From Pseudomonas sp. SID14000 (lineage in GTDB: Bacteria; Pseudomonadota; Gammaproteobacteria; Pseudomonadales; Pseudomonadaceae): DNA of 64,000 bases. A model generated the notes under the pieces. The model had not been told where the DNA came from. It saw only the letters and a program-made list of their open reading frames with translations, and did not search any database. Position numbers and translations under genes: made by a program. Below are positions 35,881 through 46,189 of this stretch, piece by piece; within the stretch, counting starts at the first letter, position 1, and every line of letters begins with the position of its first letter. The stretch covers positions 124,001 through 188,000 of the forward strand of contig NZ_NFZQ01000009.1 of assembly GCF_002165135.1 (NCBI RefSeq), in the 5' to 3' direction.

Positions 35881-35894
35881 GGCCTTGCAGCGGC

Positions 35895-35972
35895 CCCTGT
35901 AGGAGCGGGTTTACCCGCAAATACGTCAGTGGCTTCACCATCGCATTCGCGGGTGAACCCGCTCCCACAGGG
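35895..35972. repeat. REP pair after the ZapA-like gene
   Basis: GTAGGAGCGGGTTTACCCGC and inverted CGCGGGTGAACCCGCTCCCA, 15 bp after the stop codon; probably the transcript end. Confidence 0.8.
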
Positions 35973-36012
35973 GCGGCGGATTGCTTCAGAGTACTGGATT
36001 AACTGGATACGC

Positions 36013-36026
36013 AAGTGTATACACTT
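36013..36026. promoter_or_regulatory. Perfect 14-bp palindrome upstream of the chemoreceptor gene at 36060
   Basis: AAGTGTATACACTT is a perfect palindrome 34 bp before the start codon. It contains TATACA/TATACT, so it could overlap a -10 element, which fits repression. The GTATAC centre is typical of GntR-family operators; the regulator is unknown. Confidence 0.45.
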
Positions 36027-36059
36027 TCCGCAAAACAATAATGTGCGGGGGGTAGGGGC

Positions 36060-37997
36060 ATGCGTATCTGGCGTAAAAGCATCCAGTGGCAGTTGATCAC
36101 CAGCATGGGCGCAGCCTTGCTGGCGAGCATCCTGGTGGTGGTCATCATCTTCACGGTGGCGCTCAACCGCCTCACCGAACGCTACCTGGTCGAAACCGCG
36201 CTGCCCGCCAGTATCGAGGCCATCCGCAACGACATCGAGCGCATGCTAGGCCAGCCTCTGGTGGCGGCGGCGGACATTGCCGGCAACACCCTGTTGCGCG
36301 ACTGGCTTGCCGCCGGTGAAGACCCTGCCCAGGCCCCCTCATTCATCGAGTACCTGGCCGCCGCCAAGCAGCGCAACCAGGCCTTCACCACCCTGTTCGT
36401 TTCGACCGAAACCGGTCATTACTACAGTGAGAATGGCCTGGACCGTACTCTCAGCCGCAGCAACCCCAAGGACAAGTGGTTCTACGGCTACATCGACAGC
36501 GGCGCCGAGCGCCTGATCAATATCGATATCGACGGTGCCACGGGCGAGCTGGCGCTGTTCATCGACTATCGCGTGGAAAAGAATGGCCAACTGGTCGGCG
36601 TGGCCGGCATGGGCCTGCGCATGACCGAGCTGTCGAAGCTGATCCATGACTTCAACTTTGGCGAGCATGGCAAGGTCTTCCTGGTGCGTAACGATGGCCT
36701 GATCCAGGTTCACCCGGACGCTGCCTTCAGCGGCAAACGCCAGCTTGCCGAACAGCTCGGCGCGGATGCCGCCAAGGCGCTGATGACCGGCGACGAAGGC
36801 CTGCGCAGCAGCCGCTTCAGCCGAGACGGCGAAAGCTACCTAGCGCTCGGCATGCCCCTGCGCGATCTGAACTGGACCCTGGTGGCCGAGGTGCCGGAGG
36901 AGGAAATCTACGCGCAAATGCATCAGGCGGTATGGCTGACCAGCCTGATCGGTGGTGCCGTGGCGCTGGTGTCGCTGTTGCTGGTGGTGGTGCTGGCGCG
37001 TGGCCTTGTGCAGCCGATCCGACGCGTCACTGCGGCGTTGGTACAGATTGGTAGTGGTGCAGGCGACCTCAGTCACCGGCTGGACGATTCACGCCAGGAC
37101 GAACTGGGCGACCTGGCGCGTGGTTTCAACCGCTTCCTCGACAGCCAGCGCCGGCTGATCGGCGAGGTGCTGCACACCTCCGAGCGGCTGCATCAGGCGG
37201 TCGAACAGGTGACGCAGGTGGTGGACAATACCGCCGAGCGTTCCGGGCGCCAGCGGGAAATGACCGAAATGGTTGCCACTGCCGTGCACGAAATGGGTTT
37301 GACCGTGCAGGACATTGCTCGCAACGCCGGCGATGCGGCCCAGGCCTCGCAGTTAGCGCGAGATGAAGCCTTGCAGGCGCGTGAGGTGGTGCAACGCTCG
37401 ATCCGTGGTATCGAGGGTATGTCGGGTGATATCGGCAGGGCAGCCGATGCGGTCAGCCAGTTGGCCGACGAAGTGGCCTCGATCGATGAAGTTCTAGCGG
37501 TAATCCGCAGTATTTCCGAACAGACCAACCTGTTGGCGCTGAATGCCGCCATCGAAGCGGCCAGGGCAGGGGAGATGGGGCGTGGGTTTGCCGTGGTGGC
37601 CGATGAGGTGCGTACGTTGGCCCGGCGCACGCAGCTGTCCACCGACGAAGTGCAGCAGATGATCCAGCGCTTGAAGCAGGGCGCGGGTTCGGCGGTGAGT
37701 TCGATGCAGGCAGGGCAGCAGGCGACGGGTAGTGGGGTGGAGTCGAGCCAGCGTACTGGGGTGTCGTTGGGTGCGATTACCGATCAGGTCGAGCACATCA
37801 GCGATATGAACCATCAGGTGGCCACGGCGACCGAAGAGCAGTCGGCGGTGACCGAGGAGATCAACCGGACCGTGCAGGGGATTTCCGACTTGGCGCGGGA
37901 GACGGCGGCAGAGGTGCATGGGTGCCGCGAGGAATGCCAGGCGTTGCGTGGGTTGGCTGATGACCTGGCGCGGCAGATGGGTGGGTTCAGGCTTTAG
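36060..37997 (+). CDS. mcpH: Methyl-accepting chemotaxis protein, dCache type (McpH-like)
   Basis: A 645-residue chemoreceptor. TM1 is about 16-37 and TM2 about 300-322, enclosing a large periplasmic dCache sensor (about 40-298) with [22 protein letters not shown] and [20 protein letters not shown] and a methyl-accepting domain follow, with [20 protein letters not shown] at the tip. From memory, the receptor beside ltaE in KT2440 is McpH, which senses purines; synteny is the basis of the symbol, so ligand specificity is inferred. A 14-bp palindrome in its promoter suggests repressor control, unusual for a chemoreceptor gene. Confidence 0.85.
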   Translation: MRIWRKSIQWQLITSMGAALLASILVVVIIFTVALNRLTERYLVETALPASIEAIRNDIERMLGQPLVAAADIAGNTLLRDWLAAGEDPAQAPSFIEYLAAAKQRNQAFTTLFVSTETGHYYSENGLDRTLSRSNPKDKWFYGYIDSGAERLINIDIDGATGELALFIDYRVEKNGQLVGVAGMGLRMTELSKLIHDFNFGEHGKVFLVRNDGLIQVHPDAAFSGKRQLAEQLGADAAKALMTGDEGLRSSRFSRDGESYLALGMPLRDLNWTLVAEVPEEEIYAQMHQAVWLTSLIGGAVALVSLLLVVVLARGLVQPIRRVTAALVQIGSGAGDLSHRLDDSRQDELGDLARGFNRFLDSQRRLIGEVLHTSERLHQAVEQVTQVVDNTAERSGRQREMTEMVATAVHEMGLTVQDIARNAGDAAQASQLARDEALQAREVVQRSIRGIEGMSGDIGRAADAVSQLADEVASIDEVLAVIRSISEQTNLLALNAAIEAARAGEMGRGFAVVADEVRTLARRTQLSTDEVQQMIQRLKQGAGSAVSSMQAGQQATGSGVESSQRTGVSLGAITDQVEHISDMNHQVATATEEQSAVTEEINRTVQGISDLARETAAEVHGCREECQALRGLADDLARQMGGFRL

Positions 37998-38008
37998 ATC
38001 AGTGTTGG

Positions 38009-38095
38009 CTTCTTCGCGGGTAAACCCCCACAGGTTCATCACAGGCCTTGAAACCTGCGCGATCCCTGTGGGAGCGGGTTTACCCGCGAATGCGG
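38009..38095. repeat. REP pair between convergent mcpH and ltaE
   Basis: A partly deleted REP (CTTCGCGGGTAAACCCCCAC) faces an intact one (GTGGGAGCGGGTTTACCCGC) between convergent genes. Confidence 0.75.
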
Positions 38096-38099
38096 CCTG

Positions 38100-39140
38100 T
38101 CAGGCGCCGATGATGCTGCGGATATCCGCCGCCAGCTCGCGCACCCGCTCTTCCTCGGTATCCCACGAACACATGAACCGCGCCCCGCCGCTACCAATGA
38201 AGGTATAGAACCGCCACCCCCTGCCGCGCAGTGCTTCAATGGCGTGCTCCGGCATCTGCAGGAACACCCCGTTGGCCTCCACCGGGAACATCAGTTCCAC
38301 CCCCGGCAAGTCACTCACCAGCGAGGCGAGCAACTGCGCGCAATGGTTGGCGTGATTGCCATGGCGCAACCAGGCGCCATCTTCCAGCAGGCCCACCCAA
38401 GGTGCCGACAAGAAGCGCATCTTCGACGCCAGCTGCCCGGCCTGCTTGCAGCGGTAGTCGAAGTCCTCGGCCAGCTGACGGTTGAAGAACAGGATCGCCT
38501 CACCCACCGCCATGCCATTCTTGGTGCCGCCAAAGCACAGCACATCGACGCCGGCCTTCCAGGTCAGCTCGGCCGGGCTGCAACCCAGGAAGGAGCAGGC
38601 ATTGCTAAAGCGTGCGCCGTCCATGTGCAGGTTCAGCCCCAGCTCCTTGCAGGTAGCGCTGATCGCCTTCAGCTCGTCGGGGCGATAGACGGTGCCCACC
38701 TCGGTGGCTTGGGTAATGGTCACCACCCGTGGCTTGGGGTAGTGGATGTCCTGGCGCTTCAGCGCCACTTCGCGGATCGACTGCGGCGTCAGCTTGCCGT
38801 TGACGCTGGGTGCGGTCAGCAGCTTGGAGCCGTTGGAGAAGAACTCCGGCGCGCCACACTCGTCGGTTTCGACGTGGGCGGTCTCGGAGCAGATCACGCT
38901 GTGGTAGCTCTGGCACAGCGAGGCCAGGGCCAGGGAGTTGGCGGCGGTGCCGTTGAAGGCGAAGAACACCTCGCAGTCAGTTTCGAACAGCTTGCGGAAG
39001 TACTCCGCGGCGCGTCCGGTCCACTGGTCGTCGCCGTAGGCGCGGTCGTGGCCATGATTGGCCTTCTCCATCGCCGCCCAGGCTTCGGGGCAGATACCGG
39101 AATAGTTGTCGCTGGCGAATTGTTGGCTCTTATCTGTCAT
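38100..39140 (-). CDS. ltaE: Low-specificity L-threonine aldolase
   Basis: PLP enzyme of 346 residues that splits L-threonine (and allo-threonine) into glycine and acetaldehyde. PLP-site features are FNGTAANSLAL, TQATEVGTVY, LHMDGARFSNA with the aspartate, and the Schiff-base lysine in CFGGTKNGMAVGEA. The gene is divergent from the glyA-sox operon, which is also centred on glycine, so the two give the cell glycine/threonine interconversion next to the sarcosine pathway. KT2440 has the same arrangement as I recall. Confidence 0.93.
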   Translation of the reverse strand: MTDKSQQFASDNYSGICPEAWAAMEKANHGHDRAYGDDQWTGRAAEYFRKLFETDCEVFFAFNGTAANSLALASLCQSYHSVICSETAHVETDECGAPEFFSNGSKLLTAPSVNGKLTPQSIREVALKRQDIHYPKPRVVTITQATEVGTVYRPDELKAISATCKELGLNLHMDGARFSNACSFLGCSPAELTWKAGVDVLCFGGTKNGMAVGEAILFFNRQLAEDFDYRCKQAGQLASKMRFLSAPWVGLLEDGAWLRHGNHANHCAQLLASLVSDLPGVELMFPVEANGVFLQMPEHAIEALRGRGWRFYTFIGSGGARFMCSWDTEEERVRELAADIRSIIGA

Positions 39141-39240
39141 GACACTGTCCTGTGAACGACGCAGAGCAGCACTCTAAACCATCGATTCAGCAGTTGCCTA
39201 TACAAGCGGTGCAGCGTTTGATTTCGGCATTGCCTGTACT

Positions 39241-39333
39241 GGCCTCTTCGCGGCTAAAGCCGCTCCCACAGAGACATTGCAAGCATTGAAGCACCGCCGT
39301 ACCTGTGGGAGCGGGTTCACCCGCGAAAGAGCC
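39241..39333. repeat. REP pair between ltaE and glyA
   Basis: CTTCGCGGCTAAAGCCGCTC and GTGGGAGCGGGTTCACCCGC in inverted order, in the divergent ltaE-glyA gap. This is one of the few REPs here lying between divergent rather than convergent genes. Confidence 0.75.
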
Positions 39334-39478
39334 GGCACGGGCGACACAAAAGCGAATGTCGTAAACGCGCCATTGCAAGGCGTGCGCAGGCATCTGACCT
39401 GCCCCGGCCAGTCATAACATCGCCACAAAGGGCCGCAGTGCCCCACGACAAAAAACGATCGCTGCCGGGAGATACACG

Positions 39479-40732
39479 ATGTTCAGCAAGCAAGACCAGA
39501 TCCAGGGTTACGACGATGCACTGCTGGCGGCGATGAATGCCGAAGAACAGCGCCAGGAAGACCACATCGAGCTGATCGCCTCGGAAAACTACACCTCCAA
39601 GCGCGTGATGCAGGCCCAAGGCAGCGGCCTGACCAACAAGTACGCTGAAGGCTACCCGGGCAAGCGCTACTACGGTGGCTGTGAGCACGTGGACAAGGTC
39701 GAGGCACTGGCCATCGAGCGCGCCAAGCAGCTGTTCGGTGCCGATTATGCCAACGTCCAGCCGCACTCCGGCTCCTCGGCCAACGCAGCTGTCTATCTGG
39801 CCTTGCTGCAGGCCGGTGACACCATCCTCGGCATGAGCCTGGCCCACGGCGGCCACCTGACCCACGGCGCCAAGGTGTCGTCCTCGGGCAAGCTCTATAA
39901 CGCTGTGCAATACGGCATCGACACCAGCACCGGCCTGATCGATTACGACGAAGTCGAGCGCCTGGCAGTCGAGCACAAGCCGAAAATGATCGTCGCCGGC
40001 TTCTCGGCCTACTCCAAGACCCTCGACTTCCCACGCTTCCGCGCCATCGCCGACAAGGTCGGTGCGCTGCTGTTCGTCGACATGGCCCACGTTGCCGGCC
40101 TGGTTGCCGCTGGCCTGTACCCGAACCCGATCCCGTTCGCCGATGTGGTCACCACCACCACCCACAAGACCCTGCGCGGCCCACGTGGTGGCCTGATCCT
40201 GGCCAAGGCCAACGAAGAGATCGAGAAGAAGCTGAATGCTGCGGTATTCCCTGGCGCCCAGGGCGGCCCACTGATGCACGTGATCGCTGCCAAGGCCGTG
40301 TGCTTCAAGGAAGCGCTGGAACCTGAGTTCAAGGCTTACCAGAAACAAGTGATCGAGAACGCCCAGGCCATGGCCCAGGTATTCATCGACCGCGGCTACG
40401 ACGTGGTCTCCGGTGGCACCGACAACCACCTGTTCCTGGTCAGCCTGATCCGCCAGGGCCTGACCGGCAAAGATGCCGACGCCGCCCTGGGCCGCGCGCA
40501 CATCACCGTCAACAAGAACGCCGTGCCGAACGACCCACAGTCGCCGTTCGTCACCTCGGGCCTGCGCATCGGCACCCCGGCCGTCACCACCCGCGGCTTC
40601 AAGGTCGCCCAGTGCGTGGCCCTGGCCGGCTGGATCTGCGACATCCTCGACAACCTCGGTGACGCAGACGTCGAAGCCGATGTGGCGAAGAACGTCGCGG
40701 CCCTGTGCGCAGATTTCCCTGTTTACCGCTGA
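39479..40732 (+). CDS. glyA: Serine hydroxymethyltransferase
   Basis: Interconverts glycine plus 5,10-methylene-THF with serine plus THF. It has 417 residues. PLP features include [11 protein letters not shown] and the Schiff-base lysine in [14 protein letters not shown] (about 229). As the first gene before soxBDAG it should consume the methylene-THF and glycine made by sarcosine oxidase and yield serine for the dehydratase at 12.3 kb. GGGAG lies 7 bases before the ATG. Pseudomonads carry more than one glyA; linkage to sox marks this as the catabolic copy. Confidence 0.96.
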   Translation: MFSKQDQIQGYDDALLAAMNAEEQRQEDHIELIASENYTSKRVMQAQGSGLTNKYAEGYPGKRYYGGCEHVDKVEALAIERAKQLFGADYANVQPHSGSSANAAVYLALLQAGDTILGMSLAHGGHLTHGAKVSSSGKLYNAVQYGIDTSTGLIDYDEVERLAVEHKPKMIVAGFSAYSKTLDFPRFRAIADKVGALLFVDMAHVAGLVAAGLYPNPIPFADVVTTTTHKTLRGPRGGLILAKANEEIEKKLNAAVFPGAQGGPLMHVIAAKAVCFKEALEPEFKAYQKQVIENAQAMAQVFIDRGYDVVSGGTDNHLFLVSLIRQGLTGKDADAALGRAHITVNKNAVPNDPQSPFVTSGLRIGTPAVTTRGFKVAQCVALAGWICDILDNLGDADVEADVAKNVAALCADFPVYR

Positions 40733-40747
40733 GTGGAGTCACACACC

Positions 40748-41998
40748 ATGCAACGTTACTCGGGCTTCGGCCTTTTCAAGCACTCCCTCAGCCACCACGA
40801 GAACTGGCAGCGCATGTGGCGCACGCCAACCCCTAAAAAGGTCTACGACGTGGTTATCGTCGGCGGTGGCGGCCATGGCCTGGCCACGGCCTACTACCTG
40901 GCCAAAGAACACGGCATCACCAACGTTGCCGTGATCGAGAAGGGCTACCTGGGCGGCGGCAACACCGCCCGTAACACCACCATCGTGCGTTCCAACTACC
41001 TGTGGGACGAGTCGGCACATCTGTACGAGCACGCCATGAAGCTGTGGGAGGGCCTGTCCCAGGACCTCAACTACAACGTGATGTTCTCCCAGCGCGGCGT
41101 GTACAACCTGTGCCACACCCTGCAGGACATGCGTGACTCCGAGCGTCGCGTCAGCGCCAACCGCCTGAACGGCGTGGATGGCGAGCTGCTCAACACCGCT
41201 CAGGTCGCGGCCGAGATCCCGTACCTGGACTGCTCGAAGAACACCCGCTACCCGATCCTCGGGGCCACCGTGCAGCGCCGTGGCGGCGTGGCCCGTCACG
41301 ACGCCGTGGCCTGGGGCTTTGCCCGTGCCGCCGACGCCCTGGGCGTGGACCTGATCCAGCAGACCGAAGTGATCGGCTTCCGCAAGGAAAACGGCGCGGT
41401 CATCGGCGTGGAAACCAACAAAGGCTTCATCGGCGCCAAGCGCGTCGGCGTGGTCACCGCCGGTAACTCCGGGCACATGGCCAGGCTGGCCGGCTTCCGC
41501 CTGCCGCTGGAATCGCACCCGCTGCAAGCGCTGGTATCCGAGCCGATCAAACCGATCATCGACAGCGTGATCATGTCCAACGCCGTACACGGCTACATCA
41601 GCCAGTCCGACAAGGGCGACCTGGTGATCGGTGCCGGTATCGACGGTTGGGTCGGCTACGGCCAGCGCGGTTCGTACCCGGTGATCGAGCACACCCTGCA
41701 GGCCATCGTCGAGATGTTCCCCAACCTCTCGCGCGTGCGCATGAACCGCCAGTGGGGCGGCATCGTCGATACCTCGCCGGACGCCTGCCCGATCATCACC
41801 AAGACCCCGGTCAAGAACATGTTCTTCAACTGCGGTTGGGGTACTGGCGGCTTCAAGGCGACCCCGGGTTCGGGCAACGTCTTCGCCGCGAGCCTGGCCA
41901 AGGGCGAAATGCACCCACTGGCCGCGCCGTTCTCCATGGACCGTTTCTACAGCGGCGCACTGATCGACGAACACGGCGCTGCCGCCGTCGCCCACTAA
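40748..41998 (+). CDS. soxB: Sarcosine oxidase beta subunit SoxB
   Basis: Flavoprotein subunit of heterotetrameric sarcosine oxidase, 416 residues. The dinucleotide fold [20 protein letters not shown] is at about 38-57, and the [11 protein letters not shown] segment contains the histidine that usually carries covalent FMN. The complex oxidises sarcosine to glycine, transferring the methyl carbon to THF as methylene-THF or releasing formaldehyde. ATG 40748 ([13 protein letters not shown]) is preferred, with GGAG 9 bases upstream. It follows glyA by 15 bp. Confidence 0.95.
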   Translation: MQRYSGFGLFKHSLSHHENWQRMWRTPTPKKVYDVVIVGGGGHGLATAYYLAKEHGITNVAVIEKGYLGGGNTARNTTIVRSNYLWDESAHLYEHAMKLWEGLSQDLNYNVMFSQRGVYNLCHTLQDMRDSERRVSANRLNGVDGELLNTAQVAAEIPYLDCSKNTRYPILGATVQRRGGVARHDAVAWGFARAADALGVDLIQQTEVIGFRKENGAVIGVETNKGFIGAKRVGVVTAGNSGHMARLAGFRLPLESHPLQALVSEPIKPIIDSVIMSNAVHGYISQSDKGDLVIGAGIDGWVGYGQRGSYPVIEHTLQAIVEMFPNLSRVRMNRQWGGIVDTSPDACPIITKTPVKNMFFNCGWGTGGFKATPGSGNVFAASLAKGEMHPLAAPFSMDRFYSGALIDEHGAAAVAH

Positions 41999-42012
41999 CC
42001 GGAGACACCGTC

Positions 42013-42348
42013 ATGTTGCATATTTTCTGTCCCCACTGCGGCGAGCTGCGCTCCGAAGAAGAGTTCCACGCCTCTGGCCAGGCGCACATCGCCCGCCCGC
42101 TGGACCCTAACGCCTGCTCCGACGAAGAGTGGGGTACCTACATGTTCTACCGTGACAACCCGCGCGGTATTCACCACGAACTGTGGGACCACGTTGCCGG
42201 CTGCCGCCAGTACTTCAATGTCACCCGTGACACCGTGACCTACGAAATTCTGGAAACCTACAAGATTGGCGAGAAGCCGCAAGTGACCGCCAGCGGCAAG
42301 CAAAGCAGCGCCGCGTCGACCGTCAAAGGCCAAGGGGAAAAAGTATGA
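42013..42348 (+). CDS. soxD: Sarcosine oxidase delta subunit SoxD
   Basis: Small zinc subunit of 111 residues. The zinc ligands are probably in IFCPHCGELR plus NACSDEEW or the GCRQYF cysteine. DPNACSDEEWGTYMFYRDNP and a hydrophobic helix-poor core match the family, and the C terminus is a low-complexity K/A/S tail. The stop overlaps the soxA start (ATGA, 4 bases), implying equal production of subunits. Confidence 0.95.
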   Translation: MLHIFCPHCGELRSEEEFHASGQAHIARPLDPNACSDEEWGTYMFYRDNPRGIHHELWDHVAGCRQYFNVTRDTVTYEILETYKIGEKPQVTASGKQSSAASTVKGQGEKV

Positions 42349-45300
42349 GCCAGACCTATCGCCTCGCCAGCGGCGGCCGTATCGACCGCAGCAAGGTCCT
42401 GAACTTCACTTTCAACGGCAAGACCTACCAGGGTTATGCCGGTGACAGCCTGGCCGCCGCGTTGCTGGCCAATGGCGTCGACATCGTCGGCCGCAGCTTC
42501 AAGTACTCGCGTCCGCGCGGCATCATCGCCGCCGGTACCGAAGAGCCGAACGCCATCCTGCAGATCGGCTCCAGCGAAGCCACCCAGATCCCCAACGTGC
42601 GTGCCACCCAGCAGGCGCTGTACGCAGGTCTTGTAGCCACCAGCACCAACGGCTGGCCGAACGTCAACAACGACGTCATGGGCATCCTTGGCAAGGTCGG
42701 CGGCAGCATGATGCCGCCGGGCTTCTACTACAAAACCTTCATGTACCCGAAATCGTTCTGGATGACTTACGAGAAGTACATCCGCAAAGCCGCCGGTCTT
42801 GGCCGCGCGCCGCTGCAGAACGACCCGGACAGCTACGACTACATGAACCAGCACTGCGACGTGCTGATCGTCGGCGCTGGCCCTGCTGGCCTGGCCGCCG
42901 CACTGGCCGCTGCCCGCAGCGGTGCCCGCGTGATCCTGGCTGACGAGCAGGAAGAGTTCGGCGGCAGCCTGCTCGACACCCGCGAAACCCTCGACGGCAA
43001 GCCTGCTACCGATTGGGTCAACGCCGTGGTCAAGGAGCTGGAAAGCCTGCCGGAAGTGACCCTGCTGCCACGTGCCACGGTCAACGGCTACCACGACCAT
43101 AACTTCCTGACCATCCACGAGCGCCTCACCGACCACCTCGGCGACCGCGCCCCGATCGGCCAGGTTCGCCACCGCGTGCACCGCGTGCGTGCCAAGCGCG
43201 TAGTGCTGGCTGCCGGCGCTCACGAGCGCCCGCTGGTGTACGGCAACAACGACGTGCCGGGCAACATGCTGGCCGGCGCGGTTTCCACCTACGTACGCCG
43301 TTACGGCGTGGCCCCGGGCCGCAAGCTGGTGCTGTCGACCAACAACGACCACGCCTACCGCGCGGCGCTGGACTGGCACGACGCCGGCCTGCAAGTGGTC
43401 GCCATCGCCGACGCCCGTCACAACCCGCGTGGCTCGCTGGTTGAAGAAGCGCGTGCCAAAGGCATCCGCATCCTCACCTCCAGCGCCGTGATCGAGGCCA
43501 AGGGCAGCAAGCATGTTACCGGCGCCCGTGTGGCCGCCATCGACGTGCAGGCACACAAGGTCACCAGCCCTGGCGAAACCCTCGAGTGCGACCTGATCGC
43601 TACCTCCGGCGGCTACAGCCCGATCGTGCACCTGGCTTCGCACCTGGGCGGTCGCCCGGTATGGCGTGAAGACATCCTCGGCTTCGTACCGGGCGATGCT
43701 CCGCAGAAGCGCGAATGCGTGGGTGGCATCAACGGCGTCTACGCCCTGGGCGATGTGATCGCCGATGGCTTCGAAGGCGGCGTTCGCGCAGCCACCGAAG
43801 CGGGCTTCAAAGCCACCGTTGGCAGCCTGCCGAAAACCGTTGCGCGCAAGGAAGAGCCCACCGTGGCGCTGTTCCAGGTGCCGCACGACAAGGGCACTGC
43901 CCGCGCACCCAAGCAGTTTGTCGATCAGCAGAACGACGTCACCGCTGCCGCCATCGAACTGGCCACCCGTGAAGGCTTCGAGTCGGTCGAGCACGTGAAA
44001 CGCTACACCGCGCTGGGCTTCGGTACCGACCAGGGCAAACTGGGCAACATCAACGGCCTGGCCATCGCCGCCCGTTCGATCGGTATTACCATCCCGGAAA
44101 TGGGCACCACCATGTTCCGCCCCAACTACACGCCGGTGACCTTCGGCGCGGTAGCGGGCCGTCACTGTGGTCACCTGTTCGAACCGGTACGCTTCACTGC
44201 CCTGCATGCCTGGCACGTGAAGAACGGCGCCGAGTTCGAAGACGTCGGCCAGTGGAAGCGCCCGTGGTATTTCCCGAAAGCCGGTGAAGACATCCATGCT
44301 GCCGTGGCCCGCGAATGCAAGGCCGTGCGTGACAGCGTGGGCCTGCTGGACGCCTCGACCCTGGGCAAGATCGACATCCAGGGTCCGGATGCCCGTGAGT
44401 TCCTCAACCGCATCTACACCAACGCCTGGACCAAGCTCGACGTGGGCAAGGCCCGCTACGGCCTGATGTGCAAGGAAGACGGCATGGTCTTCGATGACGG
44501 CGTGACCGCCTGCGTCGGCGACAACCACTTCATCATGACCACCACCACCGGCGGCGCTGCCCGCGTGCTGCAGTGGATGGAGCTGTATCACCAGACCGAA
44601 TGGCCGGAACTGAAGGTGTACTTCACCTCGGTCACCGACCACTGGGCCACCATGACCCTGTCCGGCCCCAACAGCCGCAAGCTGCTCAGCGAGCTGACCG
44701 ACATCGACATGGACAAGGAAGCCTTCCCGTTCATGACCTGGAAGGAAGGCAACGTCGGCGGCGTACCGGCCCGGGTGTTCCGTATCTCGTTCACCGGCGA
44801 GCTGTCGTACGAAGTGAACGTGCAGGCCAACTACGCCATGGGCGTGCTGGAACAGATCATCGAGGCAGGCAAGAAGTACAACCTGACCCCCTACGGCACC
44901 GAGACCATGCACGTACTGCGTGCCGAGAAGGGCTTCATCATCGTTGGCCAGGATACCGACGGTTCCATGACCCCGGACGACCTGAACATGAGCTGGTGCG
45001 TGGGCCGCAACAAGCCGTACTCGTGGATCGGCCTGCGTGGCATGAACCGCGAGGACTGCGTGCGCGAGAACCGCAAGCAGCTGGTAGGTCTGAAGCCGAT
45101 CGACCCGACCAAGTGGCTGCCCGAAGGCGCCCAGCTGGTGTTCGATCCGAAGCAGCCTATCCCGATGGACATGGTTGGCCACGTTACCTCCAGCTACGCG
45201 TCCAACTCCCTGGGCTACTCGTTCGCCATGGGTGTGGTCAAAGGCGGCCTCAAGCGCATGGGCGAGCGCGTGTACTCGCCACAGGCGGATGGCAGCGTGA

Positions 45301-45362
45301 TCGAGGCGGAGATCGTGTCTTCGGTGTTCTTCGATCCGAAGGGTGAGCGGCAGAACGTTTGA
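42345..45362 (+). CDS. soxA: Sarcosine oxidase alpha subunit SoxA
   Basis: The largest subunit, 1005 residues. Order of domains: an N-terminal ferredoxin-like fold (YAGDSLAAALLANG, about 25-110), an NAD-binding domain (VLIVGAGPAGLAAALAAARSG, about 173-193) with GALGDVIADG-type YALGDVIADGFEGG, and a C-terminal aminomethyltransferase (GcvT-like) THF-binding domain (about 590-1000) that captures the methylene group. It binds NAD and the THF co-substrate. A REP pair follows before soxG, so the alpha and gamma genes are not contiguous. Confidence 0.96.
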   Translation: MSQTYRLASGGRIDRSKVLNFTFNGKTYQGYAGDSLAAALLANGVDIVGRSFKYSRPRGIIAAGTEEPNAILQIGSSEATQIPNVRATQQALYAGLVATSTNGWPNVNNDVMGILGKVGGSMMPPGFYYKTFMYPKSFWMTYEKYIRKAAGLGRAPLQNDPDSYDYMNQHCDVLIVGAGPAGLAAALAAARSGARVILADEQEEFGGSLLDTRETLDGKPATDWVNAVVKELESLPEVTLLPRATVNGYHDHNFLTIHERLTDHLGDRAPIGQVRHRVHRVRAKRVVLAAGAHERPLVYGNNDVPGNMLAGAVSTYVRRYGVAPGRKLVLSTNNDHAYRAALDWHDAGLQVVAIADARHNPRGSLVEEARAKGIRILTSSAVIEAKGSKHVTGARVAAIDVQAHKVTSPGETLECDLIATSGGYSPIVHLASHLGGRPVWREDILGFVPGDAPQKRECVGGINGVYALGDVIADGFEGGVRAATEAGFKATVGSLPKTVARKEEPTVALFQVPHDKGTARAPKQFVDQQNDVTAAAIELATREGFESVEHVKRYTALGFGTDQGKLGNINGLAIAARSIGITIPEMGTTMFRPNYTPVTFGAVAGRHCGHLFEPVRFTALHAWHVKNGAEFEDVGQWKRPWYFPKAGEDIHAAVARECKAVRDSVGLLDASTLGKIDIQGPDAREFLNRIYTNAWTKLDVGKARYGLMCKEDGMVFDDGVTACVGDNHFIMTTTTGGAARVLQWMELYHQTEWPELKVYFTSVTDHWATMTLSGPNSRKLLSELTDIDMDKEAFPFMTWKEGNVGGVPARVFRISFTGELSYEVNVQANYAMGVLEQIIEAGKKYNLTPYGTETMHVLRAEKGFIIVGQDTDGSMTPDDLNMSWCVGRNKPYSWIGLRGMNREDCVRENRKQLVGLKPIDPTKWLPEGAQLVFDPKQPIPMDMVGHVTSSYASNSLGYSFAMGVVKGGLKRMGERVYSPQADGSVIEAEIVSSVFFDPKGERQNV

Positions 45363-45394
45363 GGCTTCACCGGTAGCTCTGATTGGAATGCGAC

Positions 45395-45473
45395 CTCTGT
45401 GGGAGCGGGTTCACCCGCGAATGCGATGGTGAATTCACCGCCCTCTTCGCGGGTAAACCCGCTCCCACACTGG
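45395..45473. repeat. REP pair between soxA and soxG
   Basis: GTGGGAGCGGGTTCACCCGC and CGCGGGTAAACCCGCTCCCA in inverted order within the sox operon. The 182-bp gap gives soxG-purU room for a separate promoter. Confidence 0.8.
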
Positions 45474-45544
45474 GTCTCCTCAGTCTGTGACTACAGGTTC
45501 TACCTCAGGTCTTCGCGATCAACAGAATTCAAGGCAGGTAAGAA

Positions 45545-46177
45545 ATGAGCGCTATCAACGTCTTCCAGCAAAACCCCGGCGCCGAGGCCAAGGCCCAGTC
45601 GCCACTGCACCACGCCGACCTGGCCAGCCTGGTTGGCAAAGGCCGCAAGAACGCAGGCGTGACCCTGCGTGAACGCAAGTTCCTCGGCCACCTGACCCTC
45701 CGTGGCGACGGCCACGACCCGGAATTCGCCGCCGGCGTGCACAAGGCCCTGGGCCTGGAGCTGCCAGTGGCCCTGACCGTGGTCGCCAACAACGAAATGT
45801 CGCTGCAATGGATGGGGCCGGACGAGTGGCTGCTGATCGTCCCGGGGGGCCAGGAATTTGCCGTCGAACAGAAGCTGCGCGCGGCCCTCGAAGGCCAGCA
45901 CATCCAGGTGGTCAACGTCAGCGGCGGGCAGAGCCTGCTGGAGCTGCGCGGCCCGAACGTGCGCGAAGTGCTGATGAAATCCACCAGCTATGATGTTCAC
46001 CCGAACAACTTCCCGGTGGGCAAGGCTGTCGGCACCGTGTTCGCCAAGTCGCAACTGGTGATCCGCCGCACCGCCGAGGACACCTGGGAGCTGGTGATTC
46101 GTCGCAGCTTTGCCGACTACTGGTGGCTGTGGCTGCAGGACGCCTCGGCCGAGTACGGCCTGAGCATCGAGGCATAA
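45545..46177 (+). CDS. soxG: Sarcosine oxidase gamma subunit SoxG
   Basis: A 210-residue subunit with a shortened GcvT-like fold (LRERKFLGHLTLRG, MGPDEWLLIVPGG, LELRGPNVREVLMKS). It packs against the alpha subunit in the heterotetramer. AGGTAAG lies 6 bases upstream of the ATG. It is separated from soxA by a REP pair but continues into purU with a 12-bp gap, so soxG and purU may form their own transcript as well as a read-through one. Confidence 0.93.
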   Translation: MSAINVFQQNPGAEAKAQSPLHHADLASLVGKGRKNAGVTLRERKFLGHLTLRGDGHDPEFAAGVHKALGLELPVALTVVANNEMSLQWMGPDEWLLIVPGGQEFAVEQKLRAALEGQHIQVVNVSGGQSLLELRGPNVREVLMKSTSYDVHPNNFPVGKAVGTVFAKSQLVIRRTAEDTWELVIRRSFADYWWLWLQDASAEYGLSIEA

Positions 46178-46189
46178 GGAGAACAGAAC

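Noticed and set aside
42258..45182. Open frame of 974 codons antisense to soxA
   Set aside because: His/Val/Gly-rich shadow of soxA codons with no domain or RBS support.
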